From: DATKEU01 sp036493295
GTDB taxonomy: Bacteria; Myxococcota_A; Polyangia; Fen-1088
Reading direction: 5' to 3'
NCBI GenBank assembly: GCA_036493295.1
Contig: DASXQB010000029.1
Location: 1-6,115 of the forward strand
Length of the DNA: 6,115 nt
A program made the position numbers and the translations under genes. Shown here in pieces: positions 1 through 6,115 of this stretch. The notes under the pieces were generated by a model, which saw only the letters and a program-made list of their open reading frames with translations, had not been told where the DNA came from and made no database searches. Position 1 is the first letter of the stretch. Each line of letters starts with the position of its first letter.

Positions 1-2
1 AG

Positions 3-1766
3 GTGGCCGAATACACCTCTGGCGAGCTGAACAACCTCTTGTCGATCCTGCGCGTCGACGCGCACATCTTCGATCTCACGCGCGCCGGCCGCGACGCGCC
101 CACGCCGCAGGGCCTGCTGAAGTTCCTGCAGCTGGTCTATCACCAGAGCGACGACTTCTGCGCCGTGGCCATGTTCGACGAACGCGGCAGCGCCGTCGGA
201 CAGCCGGCGTTCATGGAGAACCCGGCCCAGTACGAAAGCTTTCGCAACCACGAACCGATGCGTCCCACCGACGTCGAGGCGGTGGGCCTGATGGCGCCGC
301 TCGGCGAGGCGGCGCGCACCGGCAGCGGCGTGGGCCCGGTCTTTCTGGGCGGTCCCAACCGGCTGCCCCACGTGGTGATCGCCGTTGCCTTCGATCCCAG
401 CCTGGGCGGCGGCAAGCGCATTCTGGCCGCCGAGATCACCCTCAAGCGGCTGGGCGACTACGTGGCGGCCGCCTCCAGCACCGACACCGACGTCAAGCTA
501 TTGGACAGCCGCGGCCGCCTGATCGCCGCCGGCAGCCATGGCGGCGTGGCCAGCCTGGACGTGGTGCGCATGCCGAACGGAAAAGAAGGCGAGCTGCCGC
601 CCGCCGATTTCGTCGGCGAGTACGAACCGAACGAACGCCGGGCCATCGGCGCCTTCGCCGCCGCCGGGCCGTCCGGGCTGGGCGTGGTCGTCGATCGCAG
701 CGTGCGCGCCGCCCTGGCCCCGGTCGAACGGATCGCCCGCGCCACGTTGTTCTGGATCGGCATTTCAGTTTTGATCGGCTCGATCGTCGCGCGCAGCGTG
801 GCCCGAAGGATCGCCCAGCGCGTGGAGAGTCTATCGGCCGGCGCGCTGCAACTGGCCGCCGGCAAGCTGGACACGCGCATCGGCGAGACCAGCCGCGACG
901 AGCTGGGCGACCTGGCCCGCGCTTTCAACACCATGGCCGGATCGCTGGACAGCGCGCGCGGTCAGATCCTGCAACAGAACAAAGAGATCCTGGCCTGGAA
1001 CCAAACCCTCGAACGGCGGGTCGACGAAAAAGCCCGCGAATTGCGCCAGGCCCACGATCTGTTGCTGCGCTCGCGCTCGCTGGCGGCGGTGGGCGATCTC
1101 GGTTCGGGCGTGGCGCACGAGATCAACAACCCGCTGGCCGGCGTGCTGGGAATCGCCCAGCTCATCCTCACCGACCTGAACGCCGATCATCCAATGCGCC
1201 CGATGATCGAAGACATCGAAGAACAAGCCACCCGCATCCGCAAGGTGGTGTTCAACCTGCTGCGGTTTGCCCAGCGCGAGATGGGCGAGGACATGGTGGC
1301 CATCGACGTCACCCGGGTCCTGGACGATGCCATCGAGCTGTGCGGACCCAGCGAGCTGGCCAGCTCGGGCGTGCAGATCGTGCGGCGATACGCCAAGCAC
1401 ACGCCGCTGGTGCGCGGCAGCGGAACGCGCCTGCAGGAAGCGTTCATGCAGCTCATCCAAAATGCCCGGTCGGCCATGCCCACCGGCGGCACCATCGCCA
1501 TCGAGACCGGCGTCCCCGATGACACGCTGGTGCGGGTGACCATCCGCGACACCGGCCGCGGCATCAGCCCCGAGCACCTGCCACGCATCTTCGACCCGTT
1601 CTTCACCACCAAGGGCGAATGGGCCGGCACCGGAATGGGGCTGGCGGTCGTGCACAAGACGATCGAAGATCACGGGGGGGCCATCCAGGTGCAAAGCCAG
1701 GTCGGCACCGGCACCAACGTCAGCATGACCTTTCCAGTGAACGCAGTGAGAACGCATCTGTCATGA
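3..1766 (+). CDS. Transmembrane sensor histidine kinase (dCache-like sensor, HAMP, HisKA, HATPase_c), probably 5'-partial
   Basis: Inner-membrane two-component sensor kinase expected to autophosphorylate on a histidine and pass phosphate to an unseen response regulator. Residues about 1-240 resemble the later part of a periplasmic dCache domain (a hydrophobic strand near 122-131, then an LLDSRGRLIAAG segment at 166-177). One membrane helix lies at about 247-264, followed by HAMP (265-317, with a DELGDLARAFN signature), a coiled coil (318-358), HisKA with His372 in HEINNPL, and HATPase_c with the N box around Asn487, G1 DTGRG (516-520), F box near 530-534 and G2 GTGMG (542-546). The frame opens with GTG at base 3, but dCache kinases normally carry a first membrane helix before the sensor domain and none is seen, so the real start is probably upstream. 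Asn375 gives an ExxN motif next to the histidine, usually linked to phosphatase activity. The stop overlaps the next start (ATGA). The ligand cannot be told. Confidence 0.93.
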   Translation: MAEYTSGELNNLLSILRVDAHIFDLTRAGRDAPTPQGLLKFLQLVYHQSDDFCAVAMFDERGSAVGQPAFMENPAQYESFRNHEPMRPTDVEAVGLMAPLGEAARTGSGVGPVFLGGPNRLPHVVIAVAFDPSLGGGKRILAAEITLKRLGDYVAAASSTDTDVKLLDSRGRLIAAGSHGGVASLDVVRMPNGKEGELPPADFVGEYEPNERRAIGAFAAAGPSGLGVVVDRSVRAALAPVERIARATLFWIGISVLIGSIVARSVARRIAQRVESLSAGALQLAAGKLDTRIGETSRDELGDLARAFNTMAGSLDSARGQILQQNKEILAWNQTLERRVDEKARELRQAHDLLLRSRSLAAVGDLGSGVAHEINNPLAGVLGIAQLILTDLNADHPMRPMIEDIEEQATRIRKVVFNLLRFAQREMGEDMVAIDVTRVLDDAIELCGPSELASSGVQIVRRYAKHTPLVRGSGTRLQEAFMQLIQNARSAMPTGGTIAIETGVPDDTLVRVTIRDTGRGISPEHLPRIFDPFFTTKGEWAGTGMGLAVVHKTIEDHGGAIQVQSQVGTGTNVSMTFPVNAVRTHLS

Positions 1767-2719
1767 TCAAGGCGTCGTACAAGCGTGCCGCCGGCGCAGT
1801 CGCGCTGGGCGTCAGCGTGCTGGCGCTGCTCTACGGCGCCACGCGCCTTTCGAGGCTGCTGTTCGAACGCCCGACCAGCGTGGCCACCGTGTCGCCCAGC
1901 CCGACGGGGACCGCGCGCCCAGCGCCCGAAGCCACCGCCGAAGCCAACATCTTCCAGGTCACCGCCGCCGTCGGCCAGGTGGACGCGTATCGCGACGGGC
2001 GCTGGGTCGCCGTGCAGAAAGGCGATCTGTTGAGCTTGCAGGACATCGTGCGCACCACGCCCGGTGCCAGCGCGGTCTTGCGGCTGGGCGCCGCGACAGA
2101 GATCGACCTGCGCGAGAAGGTGGAGATTCGCCTGGACAAACTGACCGCCGCCGGCGCCATCGTCGATCTACGGCGAGGCAAGGTCGTGGCCCGGGTGGGC
2201 GCCAGCGGTGACAATTTGGAGATCACCGCCCGCCAGACCCGCACCGTGAACGAAGGCCCGGCGCATTTCGTGGTGATGGCCGGCGAGAACGGCCGCGTGT
2301 CGGTGGCGTCGACGGGCGGGCGGGCGCGTTTCGCCGCCGGCGGCAAGACCGTCACCTTGACCGAAGGCACCCAGACCCGCGCCGAGGACAATCAGGCCCC
2401 CGACGACCCCGAAAAGATCCCCGAAGAAGTCTTGCTGACGGTCATCTGGCCCGCCGGCGAGCGCCACGGCGAGCAAGCAGCGGTGAAGGGCCGCGCATCG
2501 ACGACGTCGCTGGTCACCGTGAACGGCGACGCGGTCGCCGTCGGTCCCGACGGCGCGTTCGCCGCCACCGTGCCGTTGAAGGAAGGCGATAACCCCATCC
2601 AGATCGCCGCCGAATCGCTGGCCGGCGGGATCCGCACCGCCAGCAAGACGCTGAATCGACCATCGACGCGGCCACCGAAGCTGGCGCCGGGGCGCGGGCC
2701 GCTGTGGAAAAAAAACTGA
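1763..2719 (+). CDS. Membrane-anchored FecR-domain protein with C-terminal Ig-like domain
   Basis: A 318-residue protein. I chose ATG 1763 because it overlaps the upstream stop (ATGA) and gives a basic N-terminus (Lys3, Lys7, Arg8) followed by a membrane helix at about 9-28; the open frame further upstream lies inside the kinase gene. A Pro/Ala/Thr-rich linker (about 37-62) leads to a FecR-like domain from about 65 to 205, with the typical pattern of a GQVDAYRDGRWVAVQKGD start, a hydrophobic IVRTTPGASAVLRLG core and charged beta strands. Residues about 238-297 resemble the glucodextranase-B/bacterial Ig-like fold (VTVNGDAVAV, then DGAF and LKEGDNPIQIAAES). There is no lipobox Cys and no catalytic motif, so a structural or sensing role in the periplasm is likely. 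Classical FecR is an anti-sigma regulator, but no sigma factor gene is adjacent and the N-terminus is too short for an anti-sigma domain. Charges flank the helix on both sides, so topology is not certain. The Shine-Dalgarno is weak (GTGAG at 1746-1750), suggesting translational coupling to the kinase. Confidence 0.85.
   Translation: MIKASYKRAAGAVALGVSVLALLYGATRLSRLLFERPTSVATVSPSPTGTARPAPEATAEANIFQVTAAVGQVDAYRDGRWVAVQKGDLLSLQDIVRTTPGASAVLRLGAATEIDLREKVEIRLDKLTAAGAIVDLRRGKVVARVGASGDNLEITARQTRTVNEGPAHFVVMAGENGRVSVASTGGRARFAAGGKTVTLTEGTQTRAEDNQAPDDPEKIPEEVLLTVIWPAGERHGEQAAVKGRASTTSLVTVNGDAVAVGPDGAFAATVPLKEGDNPIQIAAESLAGGIRTASKTLNRPSTRPPKLAPGRGPLWKKN
2708..2715 (+). repeat. A8 homopolymer at the 3' end of the FecR gene
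   Basis: Eight consecutive A form the codons AAA AAA AA(C) just before the TGA stop of the FecR-domain gene. The run contains the heptamer A AAA AAC in the reading frame, a known slippery pattern. Loss of one A would remove the stop and put the frame in phase with the kinase ATG at 2730. It may simply be a chance Lys-Lys-Asn ending. Confidence 0.9.
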
Positions 2720-2725
2720 AAGGGG
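2719..2725 (+). promoter_or_regulatory. Strong ribosome binding site for the soluble kinase
   Basis: AAAGGGG lies four bases before ATG 2730 and is the clearest Shine-Dalgarno in the window. It starts on the last base of the upstream TGA stop and supports this start for the second kinase. It suggests independent initiation at this gene rather than pure coupling. Confidence 0.7.
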
Positions 2726-2729
2726 CTGG

Positions 2730-3548
2730 ATGAAAACACCACCACCTTCAACCGCTCCGCCAGCAGATGCGCCGGTCGCGGATACCGCGGCAGAAGGTCT
2801 GGCGGCGGAGAACGCCCGCCTGCGCGAACTTTTGTCCGCCGCCGGCCGCCTGGCCGAGTTCGGTCGCTTCGCCGCCCAGCAGGTCCACGAGCTGCGCCAG
2901 CCCTTGTTCGCCATCCGCGGCCTTGGCCAGCTGTTGCTGGAAAAAGATCACGTCGATCTGGAGGAGATCCTGGACTTCGCCCGCCACATCGTCGACCAGT
3001 CGGAACGTCTGACCGCGCTGGTGTCCGATCTGCGCCAGATGTCCGTGCCCGCTCCTCGCCACGGCAAACGCCGCGCCGAGGTCGACGCCATCCTGGTGCG
3101 CGTGACGTCGCTGCTGGATTTTCGCCTGCGCAAAGGCGTCCGCCTGCGCACGCACATCGCTCCGGACGTGCCGCCGGTGGCTGCGGTGCCGCAGGCTTTG
3201 GAACAGATCTTCATCAACTTGTTCACCAACGCGCTGGACGCGGTGGCCGGCTTGCCGGCGGCGGTGATCCAGGTTCGCGCCCGCGGCCTGCCCGAACATC
3301 CGGGTCTGGTCGAGGTGGCCATCGCCGACAACGGCGTGGGCGTGGCGAAGGCGGTGCGGGCGCGGCTGTTCGAAACGTTCTTCACCACCAAGGGTGAAGA
3401 ACAAGGCACCGGCCTCGGCCTGGCGGTCAGTCGCGAGATCGCCCGCACTTACGGCGGCGAATTGGTGTTGCTCGATGATCCCGGCCCCTGGGAGGAGCCG
3501 GTGGTCACCGCGTTTTCGCTGACCCTGCCGGTCCTGCAGGAATTCTAG
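2730..3548 (+). CDS. Soluble histidine kinase without sensor domain (HisKA + HATPase_c)
   Basis: A 272-residue kinase with no membrane helix and no PAS, GAF or receiver domain. A Pro/Ala-rich N-terminus (1-20) leads to a short helical segment (about 22-45) and the H box with His53 in HELRQPL. The dimerisation helices run to about 104. HATPase_c covers about 155-267, with N-box Asn163 and Asn167, G1 DNGVGV (200-205), F box around Phe217-Phe218, and G2 GTGLGL (226-231). All expected catalytic motifs are present, so it is likely active. Expected role: cytoplasmic autokinase phosphorylating an unseen response regulator, perhaps controlled by protein contact since it has no input domain. The phosphatase-associated ExxN/T position next to His is Gln57, as in FixL/DctB-like HELxQP kinases. 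It sits 10 bp after the FecR gene and 11 bp before the Ig/barrel gene, so it is in the same transcription unit. The identity of its partner is unknown. Confidence 0.93.
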   Translation: MKTPPPSTAPPADAPVADTAAEGLAAENARLRELLSAAGRLAEFGRFAAQQVHELRQPLFAIRGLGQLLLEKDHVDLEEILDFARHIVDQSERLTALVSDLRQMSVPAPRHGKRRAEVDAILVRVTSLLDFRLRKGVRLRTHIAPDVPPVAAVPQALEQIFINLFTNALDAVAGLPAAVIQVRARGLPEHPGLVEVAIADNGVGVAKAVRARLFETFFTTKGEEQGTGLGLAVSREIARTYGGELVLLDDPGPWEEPVVTAFSLTLPVLQEF

Positions 3549-3559
3549 TCGCCGGCGGC

Positions 3560-5560
3560 ATGGCGGCTTTCGTTCTTCCTCTGGTGATGGCCCTGGCGGC
3601 GCTGGCGGGCAGCGACGTCGACGCGGTGACTCCGGGGCCCAACGCCAGCTCGCCGCCAGCGGCCGGCAGCGGCGCACCCCACGTCACGGTGATCGCCGAG
3701 CGGCAGCAGCTGACCTTGGGCAGCGACGACAGCGTCGGCCTGACCGTCGAGGTGAGCGGCTTTTCGCCTGGCGCCGAGGTGGTGGTGCGCGGCGTGACCA
3801 ACGTCGGCAGCCTGGATCCGCCGACAGCGGGATCGGCGCCCGGCCGTTTCGTCAGCCGCTATTCGACGCCGAAAAATCAGTTCCCTCAGGTGGCGTTGAT
3901 CGTCGTCGAGGCCCGCGCCGGCGAGCAAAGCGCCCGCGCTGCGATTCGCTTGCCCCTGTACGCGCCGACGGAGATGTCGTTTCGCACCGATGCGCACGCC
4001 CAGGTCACGTTGCGCGTCGGCGATCGCCTGTTCGGTCCCACCAGCGCCGACGCCAGCGGCAAGGTCAGGCTGCCGATCGTCGTGCCGCCCGGCGTGGGCA
4101 TCGGGCAGGCGCGCGCCGTGGACAGCAACGGCAACTTGAACGAGACCATCGTCGATCTGCAGCCCACGCCCTACCCCCGTGCGACCATCGTCGCCCCGCC
4201 GGCGCTGGTGGTGGGAACGCTGGTCGAGCTGTCCGTCTACGCCACCGAGCCGCGGGGCGAGCCGACGCCGGCCAAGCTTATCGCCCTGCGGCCGTCGCGC
4301 GGCGTGGCCCACGCCCTTGAGCCGGGTCCGAGCGGCGAGGCGCGTTTTCTCTACGAAGCGCCCAGCAGCGTCGATGTGATTACCTTCGAAGCCAGCAAAG
4401 CGGGCGATCCGGCCGCGTCGTCTCAGCTGACCACCACGTTGCGCGCCGGGCCGGCCAAGAAATTGACGCTGACTCCTTCGACCAACTGGCTGGTGATCGG
4501 CAGCGGGCAAGACGCGCGTGTCGGCGTGGCGGCGGAGGATCGCTTCGGCAATCCTGCGGCTTGCAACGCCGTGACCTTGACCAGCGCCGGACAGAAGCTC
4601 TCTGTGGACGTCTCGCAGACCGGCGAGGTCAGCGCGCTGGTGCGGGCGCCCGAGCGCTTCGGCGGGAAAGACGCCCTCATCGTCGAGGCGGCGCTGGAAG
4701 ACGCGCACAGCTCCGCCGAGATCTTGCTGTCCGGCGGTCCGCCCGCCCACCTGACCGTCGACGTGGCCGCGCCGTCGGTGGTGGCCGACGGTCGACGCGG
4801 GGTCGAGGTGCGAGTCAACGCGGTCGATCAAGCCGGCGCCCCCACGTTGATCTCGGGCATGAGCTGGGAGATCAGCGGCGGACGCCTGGGCAACGTGCGT
4901 AAGCCGCGGGTGGGCATCACCATCGCCGACTTCATTCCGCGTCGCGCCTCCGCGCCGCACGACGAGACCATTGCCGTGATGGCCAGTCAGGCCCTGCGCG
5001 CGTCGGCCACCGTGCGCATCGAACCGCCGCCGCCGCGGGCGGTGGTGACGGCGCGGGCGGCTTTTTTTTCCAACCTGGGCAGCGCCTCAGGGCCGGCGGC
5101 GTTTCTGGACGTCGTGCGACCGCTGTCGGGAAAATGGGCCGCCGTCGATGTGGGCCTGTCGTTGGGTTATCTGCACGACGACATCACCACGCGGTCGGCG
5201 CCGGCGATGAATGCCCAGGGCACGCGGGTGGAGATCGATCAGTTCCCGCTGATGGCCATCGGTCGCTATCGACTGCCGGTCGCGGGCGCGGACGTGCACG
5301 CGCGGGCCGGCATCGGCCTGTCGCTGGCCAGCACGCGCCTGATCCCGCCGGCGGTTGACGGCGCGCCACCGGTCACCGCGCCCGCCCAGGCCCTGGCCCT
5401 GGAATGTGGCGGCGAGGCGGCCTTCCCGCTGGCACCGGGACAGCTGATTGTTGGCTTGCGCTATTTGTGGATCGAGTTCGGCCGCACGTCGCACCACGAC
5501 GAAATTGGCGGCAACAGCGCCGGCCTGGTCGCCGACCTTGGGTATAGACTGGCGTTCTAG
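3560..5560 (+). CDS. Exported multi-Ig-repeat protein with predicted C-terminal outer-membrane beta-barrel
   Basis: A 666-residue envelope protein I cannot name. ATG 3560 is the first canonical start after an in-frame TGA at 3476. Residues 4-16 are hydrophobic and look like a short signal peptide, though the n-region has no Lys or Arg. Residues about 41-488 form roughly five beta-rich, Ig-like segments (about 41-135, 136-202, 205-296, 297-392, 395-488). The last two start with GPAKKLTLT and GPPAHLTVD and continue like invasin/Big_1 repeats (AEDRFGNP; AVDQAGAP). A Pro-rich hinge (488-492) precedes about seven or eight amphipathic strands (494-666), e.g. AAVDVGLSLGYL and LIVGLRYLWIEFG, ending in YRLAF. 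A terminal Phe is the usual sorting signal for BAM-assembled barrels. No catalytic motif is seen. In contrast to intimin/invasin, the barrel is C-terminal, so the repeats probably face the periplasm, where they could touch the dCache or FecR proteins encoded upstream. A role as adhesin or scaffold is equally possible. Confidence 0.8.
   Translation: MAAFVLPLVMALAALAGSDVDAVTPGPNASSPPAAGSGAPHVTVIAERQQLTLGSDDSVGLTVEVSGFSPGAEVVVRGVTNVGSLDPPTAGSAPGRFVSRYSTPKNQFPQVALIVVEARAGEQSARAAIRLPLYAPTEMSFRTDAHAQVTLRVGDRLFGPTSADASGKVRLPIVVPPGVGIGQARAVDSNGNLNETIVDLQPTPYPRATIVAPPALVVGTLVELSVYATEPRGEPTPAKLIALRPSRGVAHALEPGPSGEARFLYEAPSSVDVITFEASKAGDPAASSQLTTTLRAGPAKKLTLTPSTNWLVIGSGQDARVGVAAEDRFGNPAACNAVTLTSAGQKLSVDVSQTGEVSALVRAPERFGGKDALIVEAALEDAHSSAEILLSGGPPAHLTVDVAAPSVVADGRRGVEVRVNAVDQAGAPTLISGMSWEISGGRLGNVRKPRVGITIADFIPRRASAPHDETIAVMASQALRASATVRIEPPPPRAVVTARAAFFSNLGSASGPAAFLDVVRPLSGKWAAVDVGLSLGYLHDDITTRSAPAMNAQGTRVEIDQFPLMAIGRYRLPVAGADVHARAGIGLSLASTRLIPPAVDGAPPVTAPAQALALECGGEAAFPLAPGQLIVGLRYLWIEFGRTSHHDEIGGNSAGLVADLGYRLAF
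5062..5069 (+). repeat. T8 homopolymer inside the Ig/barrel gene
   Basis: Eight T in codons GCT TTT TTT TCC (Ala501-Ser504), exactly where the predicted barrel begins. Such a run stands out in a gene that otherwise prefers C/G at third positions (TTC is common for Phe elsewhere). One extra T would end the frame at 5356-5358; one fewer would end it at 5208-5210. Either change would remove most of the barrel. Function is not established. Confidence 0.9.
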
Positions 5561-5562
5561 CG

Positions 5563-6115
5563 ATGTGGACCGCGATCGAAGATGGTTTCGTCGCCCAACT
5601 GCCGGCGATTCCCCAGAGCCCGGTGGTGGTCAGCGTCCCGCACGCCGGCACCGCAACCATCGGCTTCGAGAACGCGCTGGCGCCCGAGCTGGACGTGCGC
5701 TGCGACGCCGATCTTTACGTCGATCGTCTGTACCGCATCGGCGAGGCCGGCGCGCCGTCGGCCTTCGTGGCCGCGCGACTGTCGCGGTTCGTGTGCGACC
5801 TGAACCGCGATCCCGACGACGTGGGTCCGGGCGCCGTGCCGCTGCACCGCGATCCGCGCAACGCCGACGGCCGCGGCTTCATCTGGGCCGTCACCACCGC
5901 CGGTTCGCCGGCCTTGTCGCGCCCGCTGTCGATGGAAGACTGGCGCGCCCGCACGTCGATCCACGCCGCCTACCACGACGCCATCACCCGGGCCTTGACC
6001 CGGGCGCGCGATCGCTTCGGCTTTGCCGTGCTGGTCGACGGCCATTCAATGCCGTCGCGCGGCCGCCAAGGCCACAAAGATCCCGGCCGCGAACGCGCCG
6101 ACGTCGTCCCCGGCG
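5563..6115 (+). CDS. N-formylglutamate amidohydrolase family protein, 3'-partial
   Basis: The frame from ATG 5563 is open through the right edge, giving 184 residues with no stop. It matches the N-formylglutamate amidohydrolase (FGase) family, whose best-known member HutG hydrolyses N-formylglutamate to glutamate and formate in histidine degradation. Visible family motifs in order: VVVSVPHAG (21-29) with the conserved His27; CDADLYVDRLY (47-57); LSRFVCDLNRDPDD (73-86); a HAAYHD segment (134-139); VLVDGHSMPS (156-165) with His161; and RADVVPG at the cut end. The family is usually around 250-300 residues, so about a third is missing. No signal peptide: cytoplasmic. It begins 2 bp after the barrel gene stop without a clear Shine-Dalgarno, so translation is probably coupled. 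No other hut gene is in the window, so assigning it to histidine breakdown rather than another deformylation or amidase role is not possible here. I therefore leave the symbol empty. Confidence 0.92.
   Translation, partial: MWTAIEDGFVAQLPAIPQSPVVVSVPHAGTATIGFENALAPELDVRCDADLYVDRLYRIGEAGAPSAFVAARLSRFVCDLNRDPDDVGPGAVPLHRDPRNADGRGFIWAVTTAGSPALSRPLSMEDWRARTSIHAAYHDAITRALTRARDRFGFAVLVDGHSMPSRGRQGHKDPGRERADVVPG

Noticed and set aside
1674..1680. A G7 run in the first kinase gene.
   Set aside because: It encodes Gly-Gly in the conserved DHGG segment of the HATPase domain in GC-rich DNA; no sign of a switch.
831..1757. A long open frame on the minus strand opposite the first kinase.
   Set aside because: The + strand frame has clear kinase motifs throughout; the opposite frame is low in recognisable structure and rich in His/Gly/Ala/Gln, as expected for a shadow in GC-rich DNA.
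1597..3394. A 19-base identical stretch in both kinase genes (1597-1615 and 3376-3394).
   Set aside because: It encodes the conserved FFTTK F-box of the HATPase domain in both proteins; shared motif and codon preference explain it, not a mobile or regulatory repeat.
4754..4797. Short inverted repeat GACCGTCG / CGACGGTC that could form a hairpin.
   Set aside because: It lies inside an Ig repeat coding region, has a long loop and no T tract, so it is not a terminator; short GC-rich inverted repeats arise by chance here.
3545..4960. A 471-codon minus-strand open frame opposite the Ig-repeat gene.
   Set aside because: Its composition (Arg, Gly, His, Ala rich, no motif) is typical of an antisense shadow, and the + strand frame has a signal peptide, Ig repeats and barrel.
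5986..6005. Direct repeat ACCCGGG at two nearby positions.
   Set aside because: Seven-base repeat inside the amidohydrolase coding sequence encoding T-R in both copies; expected by chance in this composition.
5557..6045. A minus-strand open frame over the amidohydrolase region.
   Set aside because: The + strand frame from 5563 carries the full series of N-formylglutamate amidohydrolase motifs; the minus frame has none.

Overview
The window is a dense, high-GC stretch (by eye about two thirds G+C, not computed) in which five consecutive genes all read on the + strand. Gaps between them are an ATGA overlap, 10 bp, 11 bp and 2 bp, so they look like one operon cut by both window edges. No tRNA, rRNA, CRISPR array, insertion sequence or intergenic stretch over 11 bp is present. 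The gene content (dCache and HELRQPL-type histidine kinases, a FecR-domain protein with no sigma factor beside it, an Ig-repeat outer-membrane protein) and the base composition fit a Gram-negative bacterium, most likely Myxococcota or a related former deltaproteobacterium. That placement is inference from style, not from a marker gene.

Layout: (1) 3-1766, a membrane sensor histidine kinase with a periplasmic dCache-like domain, one visible membrane helix, HAMP, coiled coil, HisKA and HATPase; its true N-terminus probably lies before the window. (2) 1763-2719, a membrane-anchored FecR-domain protein with a C-terminal Ig-like domain. (3) 2730-3548, a short soluble histidine kinase with no recognisable sensor domain. 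(4) 3560-5560, an exported protein with several Ig-like/invasin-like repeats and a predicted small C-terminal outer-membrane beta-barrel ending in Phe. (5) 5563 to the window end, the first 184 residues of an N-formylglutamate amidohydrolase family enzyme, open through the right edge.

Working idea: genes 1-4 look like an envelope-sensing module: an outer-membrane barrel with an Ig stalk, an inner-membrane-anchored FecR/Ig protein, a transmembrane dCache kinase and a cytoplasmic kinase. No response regulator or sigma factor is visible, so the output is unknown. The amidohydrolase may be a co-transcribed metabolic gene or the start of an unrelated functional group. The domain assignments are well supported by motifs; the idea that these parts act together is inference from gene order only.
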